Shown in pieces: positions 9,849 to 19,476 of a stretch of DNA of 64,000 bases. This DNA is from Bifidobacterium actinocoloniiforme DSM 22766 (lineage in GTDB: Bacteria > Actinomycetota > Actinomycetes > Actinomycetales > Bifidobacteriaceae): assembly GCF_001263395.1 (NCBI RefSeq), contig NZ_CP011786.1:248001-312000 (forward strand), read 5' to 3'. The notes under the pieces were generated by a model. It had not been told where the DNA came from, ran no database searches, and saw only the letters and a list, made by a program, of their open reading frames with translations. The stretch's first letter is position 1; each line of letters begins with the position of its first letter. The position numbers and the translations under genes were made by a program.

Positions 9849-10546
9849 GGACGGGCGACCTCAATCACCCGGTATCCCTTGGCGGAGGCGTATTTGGCGA
9901 CGCCCCAGTCCGTCGGCATCTGGGAGGACAGCCAGGTGATCAACGAGTCAGAGCCCAGGTTGCGCTGCACCACGAGGTAGGCGGCGCCTCCGGGGTTGAG
10001 CCGGGGTAGGTAGTCCATCAGAAGCTGGTGGAGGACGGCCTTGCCCACGCGGATGGGCGGGTTGGACCAAATCAAGTCGAATCCCTGGCCGCCCGGCAGG
10101 TCGTCGGGCAGGGTGGCGCGGATGTTCGTCAGGCCGTTTGTCTGAGCGTTCGCGCGGGTCAGGTCCAGGGCGCGCTCGTTGACATCGACCGCCCAGACCC
10201 TGGCCTTGCCGCGCAGGAGGGCCAGTTCAAGGGCTATGGGGCCCCAGCCGCAGCCCAGGTCCAGGAAGTCCCCGCTTTCGGGCGGCTCGGGCGCGCGCTT
10301 GAGCAGGACCGATGTGCCAAGGTCCAGGCGGGAGGAGGAGAAGACCCCGTTCGAGACCTGGACTTTGACGGGACGCCCGGCCAGCGTGACGTTGATGGTC
10401 CTGCGAACGTCGGGCGAGCCAGGTTGGGCCGAGAAGTATTGTTCGTCCCCTGTGTGTCCTGCCTGCCGTCCCTGGCTCACGTTCGCCGCTCCTCTTCCTT
10501 GGTCCATGCTCGCCGAGCCGCCCCCCGCTTGGGCTGCTGGATGCAT
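9845..10546 (-). CDS. RsmC-like class I methyltransferase
   Basis: 233 residues. The SAM-binding motif I DLGCGWGPIALELAL and the SNPP motif (LIWSNPPIRVG) mark an N2-guanine rRNA methyltransferase of the RsmC/RlmG type; the likely substrate is a 16S rRNA guanine. The first 35 residues are low-complexity and the ATG at 10546 has no clear ribosome site, so translation could begin at the internal ATG at 10507. The gene overlaps hrpA by four bases and faces hflX across 150 bases. A joint role with HrpA in ribosome maturation is inference from position. Confidence 0.85.
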   Translation of the reverse strand: MHPAAQAGGGSASMDQGRGAANVSQGRQAGHTGDEQYFSAQPGSPDVRRTINVTLAGRPVKVQVSNGVFSSSRLDLGTSVLLKRAPEPPESGDFLDLGCGWGPIALELALLRGKARVWAVDVNERALDLTRANAQTNGLTNIRATLPDDLPGGQGFDLIWSNPPIRVGKAVLHQLLMDYLPRLNPGGAAYLVVQRNLGSDSLITWLSSQMPTDWGVAKYASAKGYRVIEVARP

Positions 10547-10703
10547 TCCGATTGTATCCGCCCATATGGTCCGTCAAGCGGGGGGTGAAATCCTGGGTGA
10601 GATCCGGGGGGCGGGAGCGAAGCGGCTGGGAAGGGCTCGCTGAGGGTGGATTAGTGCTGGGCAGGTTATAGAGTGGGAGGATATTCCATCAGAAGAGGTG
10701 GCA

Positions 10704-12233
10704 GTGACCCAAGAGTCCGAACAATCCAAGGCCGCGCAGGCTTTTCAGACTGACGGAGAGTGGCAGGACACGCGCGCGGACGCGCCCTTGCACGGCCGTT
10801 CCCAAGTCCTGCTTGACCAGGGGCAGTCAGGCCCGGAGGAGGGCGAGGCCGATGAGGCCTGGCAGGAGCGTGAGCGGCGCAATCAGTTCAAACACGTTGA
10901 GGGCCTTGGCGAGCTTGAGGATGTCAGCGAGGTCGAATACCGCAAGGTCCGCCTGGAGCGGGTGGTTCTGGTCGGGGTCTACTCCTCGGCAAGCAGCAGC
11001 TTGGAGACCGCCGAGGAGTCCCTGAGGGAGCTGGCCGCACTGGCCCAGACGGCGGGCGCCGAAGTTTTGGACGGGCTCCTCCAGCAGCGCGACAAACCCG
11101 ACCCCGCCACGTACATAGGTTCGGGCAAAGCCCGGCAATTGGCGGATGTGGTGGCCAGCCAGGAGGCCGACACGATCATCGTGGACGACGACCTGCAGCC
11201 TTCCCAGCGGCGGGCTTTGGAGGACGCCACCAAGGTCAAGGTCGTGGACCGCACCGCCCTCATCTTGGATATCTTCGCTCAGCACGCCTCCAGCAGGGAG
11301 GGCAAGGCGCAAGTGGAGCTGGCGCAGCTGGAGTACATGCTGCCCAGGCTGCGCGGCTGGGGCGGCTCCCTGTCCAGGCAGGCCGGCGGCCAGGCGGCGG
11401 GCCAGTCAGGCGGCATCGGCTCCCGTGGGCCAGGCGAGACCAAAATCGAGACCGACCGCCGGGTCATCCGCCACCGCATCTCCCGGCTTAAACGACAAAT
11501 CAAGCAGATGGCGCCGGCCAGGGAGGTCAAGCGGGGCTCTCGGCGGCGTTATGAGCTGCCGACCGTGGCCGTGGTGGGCTACACCAACGCCGGCAAATCC
11601 TCCTTGATTAATCGTATGACCGGCTCCAAGGAGTTGGTGGAAAACGCTTTGTTCGCCACCTTGGACACTGCGGTGCGCCGGGCCAGGGCCCGGGACGGCA
11701 GGCTCTACGCCCTGGTGGATACGGTCGGTTTCGTCCGTCGCCTGCCCACTCAGCTGGTCGAGGCTTTCAAATCCACCCTGGAGGAAGTGGGCCAGGCCGA
11801 TGTGATCGTGCACGTGGTGGATGGCTCCCATCCAGACCCCTTCTCCCAAATCGAGGCGGTCGACAAGGTGCTGGCCACCATTCCGGGCGCTGAGGGCATC
11901 GCCCGCGTCCTGGTCTTCAATAAGGCCGACCTGATGGATCCGTCCACCCGGCAACGGATCGGCCGCTTGGAGCCTGACGCCTTCCTGGTCTCCGCAGGCA
12001 CCGGCGAGGGGGTTGAGGCTTTGAGCGAACGGGTGGAGGCCATGCTGCCCAAGCCCCATGTGCGCGTGGAGGCACGGTTGCCCTATGCGTCGGGGTCGCT
12101 CCTGTCCCGCGTGCGCCAGTATGGGAAAGTGCTATCCGTGTCCTACCGTGGCGACGGGGTGGACCTCGTGGCTGATGTGGACGACCGCCTGGCCGCGCAG
12201 ATCATGAGCCAAGCCATCGAGCCGGATGGATAG
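10704..12233 (+). CDS. hflX: GTPase HflX
   Basis: Ribosome-associated GTPase, 509 residues with the GTG at 10704 (AGAGG 6 bases upstream; the GTG at 10698 is also in frame). The N-terminal HflX domain (VGVYSSASSSLETAEESLRELAALAQTAGA, then YIGSGKARQLADVV) is followed by a glycine-rich linker, GSRGPGETKIETDRR, and the G domain with GYTNAGKSSL (G1), DTVGFVRRLP (G3) and NKADLM (G4). The first 70 residues are an acidic extension. Family is clear. It splits or rescues stalled ribosomes in other bacteria; that role here is by homology. Confidence 0.96.
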   Translation: MTQESEQSKAAQAFQTDGEWQDTRADAPLHGRSQVLLDQGQSGPEEGEADEAWQERERRNQFKHVEGLGELEDVSEVEYRKVRLERVVLVGVYSSASSSLETAEESLRELAALAQTAGAEVLDGLLQQRDKPDPATYIGSGKARQLADVVASQEADTIIVDDDLQPSQRRALEDATKVKVVDRTALILDIFAQHASSREGKAQVELAQLEYMLPRLRGWGGSLSRQAGGQAAGQSGGIGSRGPGETKIETDRRVIRHRISRLKRQIKQMAPAREVKRGSRRRYELPTVAVVGYTNAGKSSLINRMTGSKELVENALFATLDTAVRRARARDGRLYALVDTVGFVRRLPTQLVEAFKSTLEEVGQADVIVHVVDGSHPDPFSQIEAVDKVLATIPGAEGIARVLVFNKADLMDPSTRQRIGRLEPDAFLVSAGTGEGVEALSERVEAMLPKPHVRVEARLPYASGSLLSRVRQYGKVLSVSYRGDGVDLVADVDDRLAAQIMSQAIEPDG

Positions 12234-12409
12234 GCCTGGAAGCCTACGAGGCGTAAGGGGTTGGCACTCGTCCGAGCTTTCGCCTACGGGCTCTTGGCGT
12301 TTGAAACAGCGTGCGCCAGGCAAGGACGGCCGTGGCCTGGAAAAGGTCAGCGATTATGGATACAGTGAATCAGTGAACAGTGATCACCCTTGCGGGGGGT
12401 CTCGTATAG

Positions 12410-13387
<978 letters not shown>

Positions 13388-13467
13388 GCCTGCGTCAGTC
13401 TGATACAGTGGGCCACCCCTCCAGTGGGGTAGACGCCACTCATTCTCATTACCAGACGGAGGCCGGC

Positions 13468-14451
13468 ATGGCTCGCACGCACCAGTGCACTGATCGAACC
13501 GCAGCTGATTCGGCGCAGGCTGGCGCTGGCGGGGGCCATGTCGGCCTTTTGGCTGCCAAAAAGCACAGTCGCAGGCTGATGGTCACCCTCAGCCTGTCGG
13601 CCAGCGTCTTCCTGGTCGAGGTCGTCGGCGCCGCTATGACCCACAGCCTGGCCCTTTCAGTCGATGCGGCCCATATGGTCACTGACATCGCCACCCTGGG
13701 CGCCTCCACCCTGACCGCCGTGCTCATGCAGCGAAGGCCTACGGCCAGACGTACCTGGGGCTGGGCCCGATTGGAGGTCATCACCGCGGCCGTGGGTTCG
13801 ATGGTCCTCTTCGTCGTCGGGGTCTATGCGCTGGTCGAGGCTGGTCGTCGGCTCTTCGGGGCTGAAGCCCATCAGGTCAGGACGCCCGCTTTCCTGCTCT
13901 TCTTCGGTGTCGTAGGTGTGCTGGCCAATCTGAGTTCCCTCTTGGTGCTCTTCCGTCAGCGTGGGGACAATCTCAATATGAAAGCCGCCTTCCTGGAGGT
14001 GATGAACGATGCCTTGGGCTCGTTCGCGGTCGTTGTCTCGGCGGTGGTCCTGCTGCTGACCGGCTGGGGCGCTTTCGACGCGGTCGCGGGTGGAGTCATC
14101 GCGCTGATGATGATTCCACGTTCGCTCTCCCTGCTGGTAAGCAGCGTGAAGGTGCTCTTGGAGCAGACGCCGGACGATTTGGATATGGACGAAGTGCGCC
14201 GGCACCTTGAGGGGGTGCCTGGCGTCGTATCCGTCCACGACCTGCACGCCAGCGCCGTTTCCACCGGCATGACCCAGCTCTCCGCCCACGTCACGGTCGA
14301 GACTGGCACGACCATGCGGAAGGCCTGCGAAATCATGGAAAGCATGCAGGAATGCTTGCGCAAGCACTTTCCGATCAGCGTGGAGCACACGACCTTCCAG
14401 ATCGAGCCCCAGGGCTACCGGGAGGATGCGGGCGAACACTTGGAGATGTGA
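13468..14451 (+). CDS. cation diffusion facilitator (zinc-type exporter)
   Basis: Inner-membrane CDF antiporter, probably exporting Zn2+ or a similar ion. An N-terminal cytosolic stretch with His and Cys (MARTHQCTD) is followed by six hydrophobic segments and a C-terminal cytosolic domain. The TM2 metal site is SLALSVDAAHMVTD (HxxxD); the TM5 position reads EVMNDALGS, so the usual HxxxD there is ExxxD. The ATG at 13468 is chosen because GGAGG sits just upstream; the frame is open back to 13408 without a ribosome site. It follows ldh by 80 bases. Confidence 0.9.
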   Translation: MARTHQCTDRTAADSAQAGAGGGHVGLLAAKKHSRRLMVTLSLSASVFLVEVVGAAMTHSLALSVDAAHMVTDIATLGASTLTAVLMQRRPTARRTWGWARLEVITAAVGSMVLFVVGVYALVEAGRRLFGAEAHQVRTPAFLLFFGVVGVLANLSSLLVLFRQRGDNLNMKAAFLEVMNDALGSFAVVVSAVVLLLTGWGAFDAVAGGVIALMMIPRSLSLLVSSVKVLLEQTPDDLDMDEVRRHLEGVPGVVSVHDLHASAVSTGMTQLSAHVTVETGTTMRKACEIMESMQECLRKHFPISVEHTTFQIEPQGYREDAGEHLEM

Positions 14452-14534
14452 GCCGTATGCCGGCTGCTGCGCTTTCATGGGCCTAGACGCGCTTGGTCCC
14501 GAGGCCGGTCAGTCAAGCAAGGCGCCTCAGCCCC

Positions 14535-15272
14535 CTAGATGCGACGTAGGACTGTGACGACCTTGCCCATGATTGTGGCTTCCGAGCCGTCGATGGGGGA
14601 GTACGCCGGGTTGTGGGGCATCAGCCAGACGTGCCCATCCTCACGGCGGAAGGTCTTGACTGTGGCCTCGTCGTCCAGTAGGGCGGCGACGATGTCGCCG
14701 TTCTCGGCCTCGGACTGCTCGCGCACGACTACGAAGTCGCCATCGCAAATAGCCGCTTCGATCATCGAATCACCATGAACCTCCAGCATGAAAAGCTGGC
14801 CGGAACCGGTCAAGCGCTCGGGCAGGCGCATCACATCGTCCACATGTTGCTCAGCGGTGATTGGCTGGCCCGCGGCTATTCGCCCGACCAGCGGCACGTC
14901 ACGGGAGCGCTCGATGGCCTCATCGCGGCCCTCGATGATAGCGGGGAAGTCGATGATGACGGAGCTTGAGCTTGTGCCGTCAGCGGTTGGCTCTGGCCGC
15001 TCAACCAATTCAATGGCCCGGCCTTTGTTGGCGTTGGTGCGGATATAACCGAGCTCTTCGAGGACTTGCAGCTGGTGCTTGACCGACGATGGGCTCTTCA
15101 GGCCGGCGGCCAATCCGATCTCCCGGTAGGAGGGTGCGAAGCCTTTGGAGGCGAGGTGGGTGCGGATGGCCTCCAGGACGCGCGTTTGCCTAGCGGTAAG
15201 GGACGGTTGACCGCCAGGTTGCCGGACGCTATGACGCGCCGCCTCGCCGCCTGTGAAGGGGATGGTGCCCAC
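14535..15272 (-). CDS. lexA: SOS repressor LexA
   Basis: 245 residues from a GTG with AAGGAG five bases upstream. Winged-helix DNA-binding domain (LTARQTRVLEAIRTHLASKGFAPSYREIG) is followed by the S24 self-cleavage domain: cleavage site Ala134-Gly135 in GRIAAGQP, catalytic Ser169 (GDSM) and Lys206 (ATVKTF). It represses DNA-damage genes until RecA filaments trigger its cleavage. The gene is divergent from a LysM protein gene, and the 147-base spacer holds LexA boxes, so both its own expression and the neighbour's are probably LexA-controlled. Confidence 0.97.
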   Translation of the reverse strand: MGTIPFTGGEAARHSVRQPGGQPSLTARQTRVLEAIRTHLASKGFAPSYREIGLAAGLKSPSSVKHQLQVLEELGYIRTNANKGRAIELVERPEPTADGTSSSSVIIDFPAIIEGRDEAIERSRDVPLVGRIAAGQPITAEQHVDDVMRLPERLTGSGQLFMLEVHGDSMIEAAICDGDFVVVREQSEAENGDIVAALLDDEATVKTFRREDGHVWLMPHNPAYSPIDGSEATIMGKVVTVLRRI

Positions 15273-15324
15273 AGTGACTCCTTTCGCTCTTTGCGGAAGT
15301 ATAGCCGAAAAAACATAAGAATTC

Positions 15325-15336
15325 AAACAAATGTTC
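15325..15336. promoter_or_regulatory. LexA box proximal to lexA
   Basis: AAACAAATGTTC matches the actinobacterial/Gram-positive SOS box GAACnnnTGTTC at all fixed positions but the first G. It lies 53 bases from the lexA start codon, a suitable place for autorepression. Confidence 0.6.
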
Positions 15337-15376
15337 GAACAAGGCTTGCGTCTGGGCTCGCCTCGCGGCAAGATTA

Positions 15377-15404
15377 GAACATCTGTTCGATAGAACAAAT
15401 GTTC
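15377..15404. promoter_or_regulatory. tandem LexA boxes before the LysM gene
   Basis: Two perfect boxes, GAACATCTGTTC at 15377-15388 and GAACAAATGTTC at 15393-15404, have centres 16 bases apart. The second ends 15 bases before the start codon at 15420, so bound LexA would cover the promoter and start region. Confidence 0.85.
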
Positions 15405-15419
15405 GCAAAGGAGTCGAGC

Positions 15420-15773
15420 ATGAGCGCAGCGATGATCACCCGGGTGAATCCAGGGTCTCTGCCCACCTTCGGTCGGCGTTCCAGCGGGCGGGAGCCGTCC
15501 AGGTTCCGCCGTCTGGGGGCCATGATCCTGGGTCTGGCCCTGGCCCTGAGCGGGGCTGGACTGGCCATCGGCAATCAGGCTCGTTCGGACGCGGTCGTTC
15601 AGGAGGTCACCGCTTACACAGTGCGTCCGGGTGATACCTTATGGACCTACGCCAAGATGGTGACGCCCGCCGGTGGGGATGTTTCCGAGACCGTGGACCA
15701 ATTGATGGAGCTCAACGGCTTGAGCTCACCCACCCTCCAAACCGGCCAGCGGCTCGTCGTGCCGAAGCGATGA
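15420..15773 (+). CDS. SOS-induced LysM protein, probable cell-division inhibitor (ChiZ/YneA type)
   Basis: 117 residues. One N-terminal transmembrane segment ([18 protein letters not shown], about residues 34-51) precedes a single C-terminal LysM domain ([16 protein letters not shown] to [12 protein letters not shown]). The ATG at 15420 has AAAGGAG upstream. Two perfect LexA boxes precede it. The order lexA / LysM gene / nrdR is the same as lexA-Rv2719c-nrdR in mycobacteria and parallels lexA-yneA in Bacillus, where the LysM protein delays septation during DNA damage. The function is inferred from family, regulation and position. Confidence 0.85.
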   Translation: MSAAMITRVNPGSLPTFGRRSSGREPSRFRRLGAMILGLALALSGAGLAIGNQARSDAVVQEVTAYTVRPGDTLWTYAKMVTPAGGDVSETVDQLMELNGLSSPTLQTGQRLVVPKR

Positions 15774-15779
15774 ACGCCC

Positions 15780-15805
15780 GCCTCGACTCGTCGAGGCTTC
15801 TTTTT
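15780..15805 (+). terminator. rho-independent terminator after the LysM gene
   Basis: A 7-bp stem GCCTCGA/TCGAGGC with loop CTCG is followed by TTCTTTTT. It separates the SOS gene from nrdR. Confidence 0.85.
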
Positions 15806-15834
15806 GCGCGCCAAGCGGGCTATCATCGGTTGGT

Positions 15835-16311
15835 ATGCATTGTCCTTTTTGCCAGAACCCAGACACGAAAGTCGTTGATACCCGCATCAGCGACGACGGC
15901 TACGCCATACGACGACGGCGCGAGTGCCCCAGGTGCTCCAGGCGTTTCACCACCATTGAGACCTCGGCCCTGCTGGTCAAAAAGCACTCAGGCAATAGCG
16001 AGCCCTTTAACAGGGACAAGGTCATAGCCGGCGTACGCAAGGCCTGTCAAGGTCGTCACATCGAGGAGGACGCCCTCAAGCAGCTGGGGCAGCAAGTCGA
16101 GGAGGATTTGCGCTCGCGTGGTTTGGCCCAAGTGGACTCAGAGGAAGTGGGCAAGGCCATACTCGGACCCTTGCGCAAGCTGGACGAGGTCGCCTACCTG
16201 CGTTTCGCCTCGGTCTACCAGAGTTTCAACGGTCTGGAGGACTTCCAACGGGCCATCGACGAGTTGAAGGCCGAAGACGAGGCCGACCTGCAGGTGGCCG
16301 AGGGCCGCTGA
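15835..16311 (+). CDS. nrdR: transcriptional repressor NrdR
   Basis: 158 residues, usual length. An N-terminal zinc ribbon with Cys3/Cys6 (CPFC) and Cys31/Cys34 (CPRC) is followed by an ATP-cone domain ([24 protein letters not shown]). Represses ribonucleotide reductase genes according to the ATP/dATP state. There is no ribosome-binding sequence; TATCAT lies 8 bases upstream of the ATG and would serve as a -10 element for a leaderless transcript. It follows the terminator at 15780. Confidence 0.96.
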   Translation: MHCPFCQNPDTKVVDTRISDDGYAIRRRRECPRCSRRFTTIETSALLVKKHSGNSEPFNRDKVIAGVRKACQGRHIEEDALKQLGQQVEEDLRSRGLAQVDSEEVGKAILGPLRKLDEVAYLRFASVYQSFNGLEDFQRAIDELKAEDEADLQVAEGR

Positions 16312-16348
16312 AGGTCGTTGGGTTTGGCGGTAGAGACCAGCGTCTTCC

Positions 16349-18619
16349 TCAGCGTTCTTCGCCTTCCTTGCGTTCCACGATGACCAGCTGCTGGGTGGGC
16401 CGCGTCATCGCCACGTAGATGTCCGATGCCGCCGTCAGGCGGGAGGGGGCCTCGTCGGCGATGCGTTCGGGGTCAGTCAGGACGACCCCGTCGAATTCCA
16501 AACCCTTGGTCCCTCGCGTGTCAGTCACCAAAATTTGGCGGTCCCAGGAATCCTCGGCAGCTAAACGGTCGGCTGCTTCGCCGCCCGCGGAAGCTCGGTA
16601 GGCCTTGCCCACGGCGGCTTTCAAGGGGGCCACTTGGTCTTGGGAGCCGATGACCGCCACCCGACCGGTGCCGTCCTCGGCAATGAACCTGCCGGCCATT
16701 TCGGCTGCGGCCTGGGCGGCGGCTTCCACCGCACCGTTATCGTCAGTGACCGTGATTCGGCGCACAGCATCGGGCACGGTGCGCACGGCCTTGAGCGTGG
16801 AGACGCGCAGCCCCTCCGAGCGAGCGTATTCGCCGGCCAGCTCCGAAACCTCCCTGGGGTTGCGGTAGTCAATCGTCAACTCGCTCAGGTCCCAGCCATC
16901 TTCGCCGAAAAGCTGGTTCATGGTCCTTTCCCAGGAGCGGGTGCCTCCCAAGGCCGAGGTCTGAGCCACGTCGCCGACAATCGTGAATGAGCGCGAAGGG
17001 CAGCGACGGATCAACATCCGCCAATCCATGCTGGTCAGCTCCTGGGCTTCGTCGACGACGATATGCCCAAAGGCCCACTGGCGGTCCTCGGCCGCTCGCT
17101 GGGCTGCCGCCTGGGAGTCCAAACCGTTGATGTTGTCCAAGAGCATCCGCGAGGTCACCAGCCCGTTGCCTATTCCATTCTGGGCCAGCGTGTCCTTGGC
17201 GAACTGTTGTTCCTCGGCCTGCTGTGAGGCCTCGGCCGCCTGCCTGGCGGCCTGCCGGGGATCAGGGCCCAGGAGCTCCATCGCCTCGTCCAACAGAGGG
17301 ATGTCGGAGACTGTCAAGGGCGATCCCTTGGGTCTCGTCAGGGCTTCCACCTGGCTGGGGCTCAGCCAAGGCGCCAGTCGAGCCAGGAAGGCTGGCCGGG
17401 ACCAGAGGTTCTCCAGGAGCCACTCCGGCCGCATTGGCAGCCAGGCCAGGTTGATCGCCTTGCGTACGGGGTCGCTCAAGCGCAGAAGGGAGCGGACCCG
17501 GGAGAGCTCGTCGCTCTCGGGTGTGTAGTCCAGGCTCTGCGCGTAGCGGTTCTCCATCGTTTGGAGGATGGACTTGACGAAAGTCTCGCGGGCCTTATTG
17601 TGGCTCTGGCGCGTTCGCCGGGCATCGGTCAAGGCCTGCTGGACGTCAACCGCCAGCATGGGGACGGCGATGCCTTCGATCCGAACGGTCGGCAGCTCGG
17701 CTGGCACCCGCTCCCGGCTGCGAACGGCGCCGGCGATGACGGAAGCCATCCGTCCATCGCCCTTGAGCCTGGCCACTTCGGGTCTGTCGTTCGCTTGGGC
17801 CACTACCCCTGGGATCAGGTCCGCTATCGTGCGGCTGAGCACTCCGGTCTCGCCCAGCGAGGGCAGGACCTGATCGATGTAGCGCAGGAAGTCAGGGGAG
17901 GGGCCGACCACCAGGACGCCTGACCGTTCCAAGGTGGAACGGTGGGTGTACAGGAGATAGGCCGCCCGGTGGAGGGCCACGGCGGTCTTGCCGGTGCCAG
18001 GGCCTCCTTGGACGACCAGGGCATGGGCCATGTCGGAGCGGATGATGCGGTCCTGTTCGGCCTGAATGGTCGCTACGATGTCGGTCATCCGCCCGGTGCG
18101 GCGGCTGGACAGGGTGGCCAGGAGGGCCCCCTCGCCGGCCAGGGTGCCCTGGTTGGCGGCCTGACCCACCTCGGGCGAATTCAGGTCCAGAACCTCGTCT
18201 TCGATGCTCGTCACGGTGCGGAAGCTCAGGCTGATGTGCCGACGCAGGACGATGTCGCCGTGGGAGGAGGGCGTCGCCTCGTAGAAGGGGCGGGCCGCTT
18301 CAGCCCGCCAGTCGGTCAGGATCGGATCGTGGCTTTCGCTGGACAGGCCGATGCGACCGATGTAGCGTCGCTGGCCGTCCTTGTCGTCGAGCCGCCCGAA
18401 GACCAGGCGATCCTCGACGGCTCGTAGTTGGGCCAGCCGGTCCTCGTACAGGGAGGCGAAGGAGTCGCGCTCCGTGCGCTGGGTGGGGGAGCCGTGGGAG
18501 CCAGCCGCGCGCACTGAGTCCAGGCGGGACCTGGTTTGGGTGCGCAAGGCGTCCAGACGGCCGTAAGCGCGGTCCACGGACCGCTGTTCGTCATGGAGTT
18601 GTGAGGAATAGGTTGACAT
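16349..18619 (-). CDS. helD: HelD-like UvrD/Rep-family motor ATPase
   Basis: 756 residues from the ATG at 18619 (AGGA upstream). A long N-terminal coiled segment (SSQLHDEQRSVDRAYGRLDALRTQ) comes before superfamily-1 motifs: Walker A GGPGTGKTAVALHR, Walker B VVDEAQEL, GDVAQ, and a C-terminal TKGLEFDGVVL and YVAMTRPTQQL. The long inserted region between motifs I and II fits HelD proteins, which remove stalled RNA polymerase from DNA, better than PcrA/UvrD DNA helicases. Convergent with nrdR with only 37 bases between. Confidence 0.85.
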   Translation of the reverse strand: MSTYSSQLHDEQRSVDRAYGRLDALRTQTRSRLDSVRAAGSHGSPTQRTERDSFASLYEDRLAQLRAVEDRLVFGRLDDKDGQRRYIGRIGLSSESHDPILTDWRAEAARPFYEATPSSHGDIVLRRHISLSFRTVTSIEDEVLDLNSPEVGQAANQGTLAGEGALLATLSSRRTGRMTDIVATIQAEQDRIIRSDMAHALVVQGGPGTGKTAVALHRAAYLLYTHRSTLERSGVLVVGPSPDFLRYIDQVLPSLGETGVLSRTIADLIPGVVAQANDRPEVARLKGDGRMASVIAGAVRSRERVPAELPTVRIEGIAVPMLAVDVQQALTDARRTRQSHNKARETFVKSILQTMENRYAQSLDYTPESDELSRVRSLLRLSDPVRKAINLAWLPMRPEWLLENLWSRPAFLARLAPWLSPSQVEALTRPKGSPLTVSDIPLLDEAMELLGPDPRQAARQAAEASQQAEEQQFAKDTLAQNGIGNGLVTSRMLLDNINGLDSQAAAQRAAEDRQWAFGHIVVDEAQELTSMDWRMLIRRCPSRSFTIVGDVAQTSALGGTRSWERTMNQLFGEDGWDLSELTIDYRNPREVSELAGEYARSEGLRVSTLKAVRTVPDAVRRITVTDDNGAVEAAAQAAAEMAGRFIAEDGTGRVAVIGSQDQVAPLKAAVGKAYRASAGGEAADRLAAEDSWDRQILVTDTRGTKGLEFDGVVLTDPERIADEAPSRLTAASDIYVAMTRPTQQLVIVERKEGEER

Positions 18620-18703
18620 GCGCTTCCTGTCTGTTCCCATGCGCGCTCAAGGCGCGAAGACGCTTCAAACCAAGTTATTCAGTGTATCGTCTGGCCTCTA
18701 CTT

Positions 18704-18736
18704 CCCCACCCCTGCTCCGTCGCCTCAGGGGAGGGG
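18704..18736. other. GC-rich hairpin in the helD-mraZ spacer
   Basis: Arms 18704-18714 and 18726-18736 pair over 10 of 11 positions (one A-A mismatch) with an 11-base loop. No T-run follows on either strand, so it is not a standard terminator. The spacer between helD and mraZ (18620-18960) otherwise holds only promoter sequence and the MraZ boxes. Confidence 0.4.
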
Positions 18737-18848
18737 CGCGGGGCTGATGGGTCGGCATGGGCGGCGCGTCAGGCTTTGGGCTTATCCGAGGTCTTTGACC
18801 GCGGTTTGAGGTTTTCTTCGCCTCAGTGGTGGAGATATGGCTAGGAAG

Positions 18849-18893
18849 TGGTAGAAAATGGTGATAGGTGGGGTAGAGTGGGGAATATTGCGT
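18849..18893 (+). promoter_or_regulatory. MraZ operator: five boxes at 10-bp period
   Basis: Boxes TGGTA, TGGTG, TGGGG, TGGGG and TGCGT start at 18849, 18859, 18869, 18879 and 18889, each separated by five bases. MraZ is known to bind repeated TGGGN boxes with this spacing upstream of its own gene, so autoregulation of the dcw cluster is likely. The array ends 68 bases before the mraZ start. Confidence 0.75.
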
Positions 18894-18960
18894 TTGGGGG
18901 CGCTCGGTCTGGGGCGCAGACGCGATACAACGGGCCAACAATGCCGAGGAGGTGGCAGCG

Positions 18961-19476
18961 ATGGTAGGACAGGAATACGACCGTCCCGTATCGCCGAACC
19001 CAGCCTCGGAACGCGATCCCGAGCCACTCCAGCCCTTGCCCCTGCTCCTAGGCACTTACACGCCGAAAATGGACGCCAAAGGGCGCCTGGCCCTGCCCGC
19101 CAAATTCCGCAACAGGCTGGGCGCAGGCCTAGTCATGGCCCGAGGCCAGGAGCGGTGCGTCTACTTACTGCCGGCCGACGAATTCCGGCGAATCGCCGTC
19201 CGCATCCAGCGCACTTCGATGGGAGACCGCTCCGCGCGCGAATACCTGCGCGTCTTCCTATCCGGCGCCGTGGATCAGGAGCCCGACAAGCAGGGACGGA
19301 TTCTCGTTCCCCCGATGCTGCGCGAATACGCCCATCTGGACCAGTCCGTCGTCGTGATCGGCGTGGGCACCCGGGCTGAGATTTGGGACCAGGAATCCTG
19401 GCAAACCTATCTGGCCAGCAAGGAGCAGGGCTACTCAGACATAGCGGACGATGTGTTACCGGCGGTGGACTTCTGA
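18961..19476 (+). CDS. mraZ: transcriptional regulator MraZ
   Basis: First gene of the dcw cluster; forms a ring of AbrB-like folds that binds the operator upstream. 171 residues, with the two MraZ repeats visible (GTYTPKMDAKGRLALPAKFR and VDQEPDKQGRILVPPMLREY). The first 30 residues are an extra Pro/Glu-rich N-terminal segment, so it is longer than the usual 143 or so. The ATG at 18961 is chosen because GGAGGT lies 7 bases upstream. Its TGA overlaps the rsmH ATG (TGATG). Confidence 0.95.
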   Translation: MVGQEYDRPVSPNPASERDPEPLQPLPLLLGTYTPKMDAKGRLALPAKFRNRLGAGLVMARGQERCVYLLPADEFRRIAVRIQRTSMGDRSAREYLRVFLSGAVDQEPDKQGRILVPPMLREYAHLDQSVVVIGVGTRAEIWDQESWQTYLASKEQGYSDIADDVLPAVDF

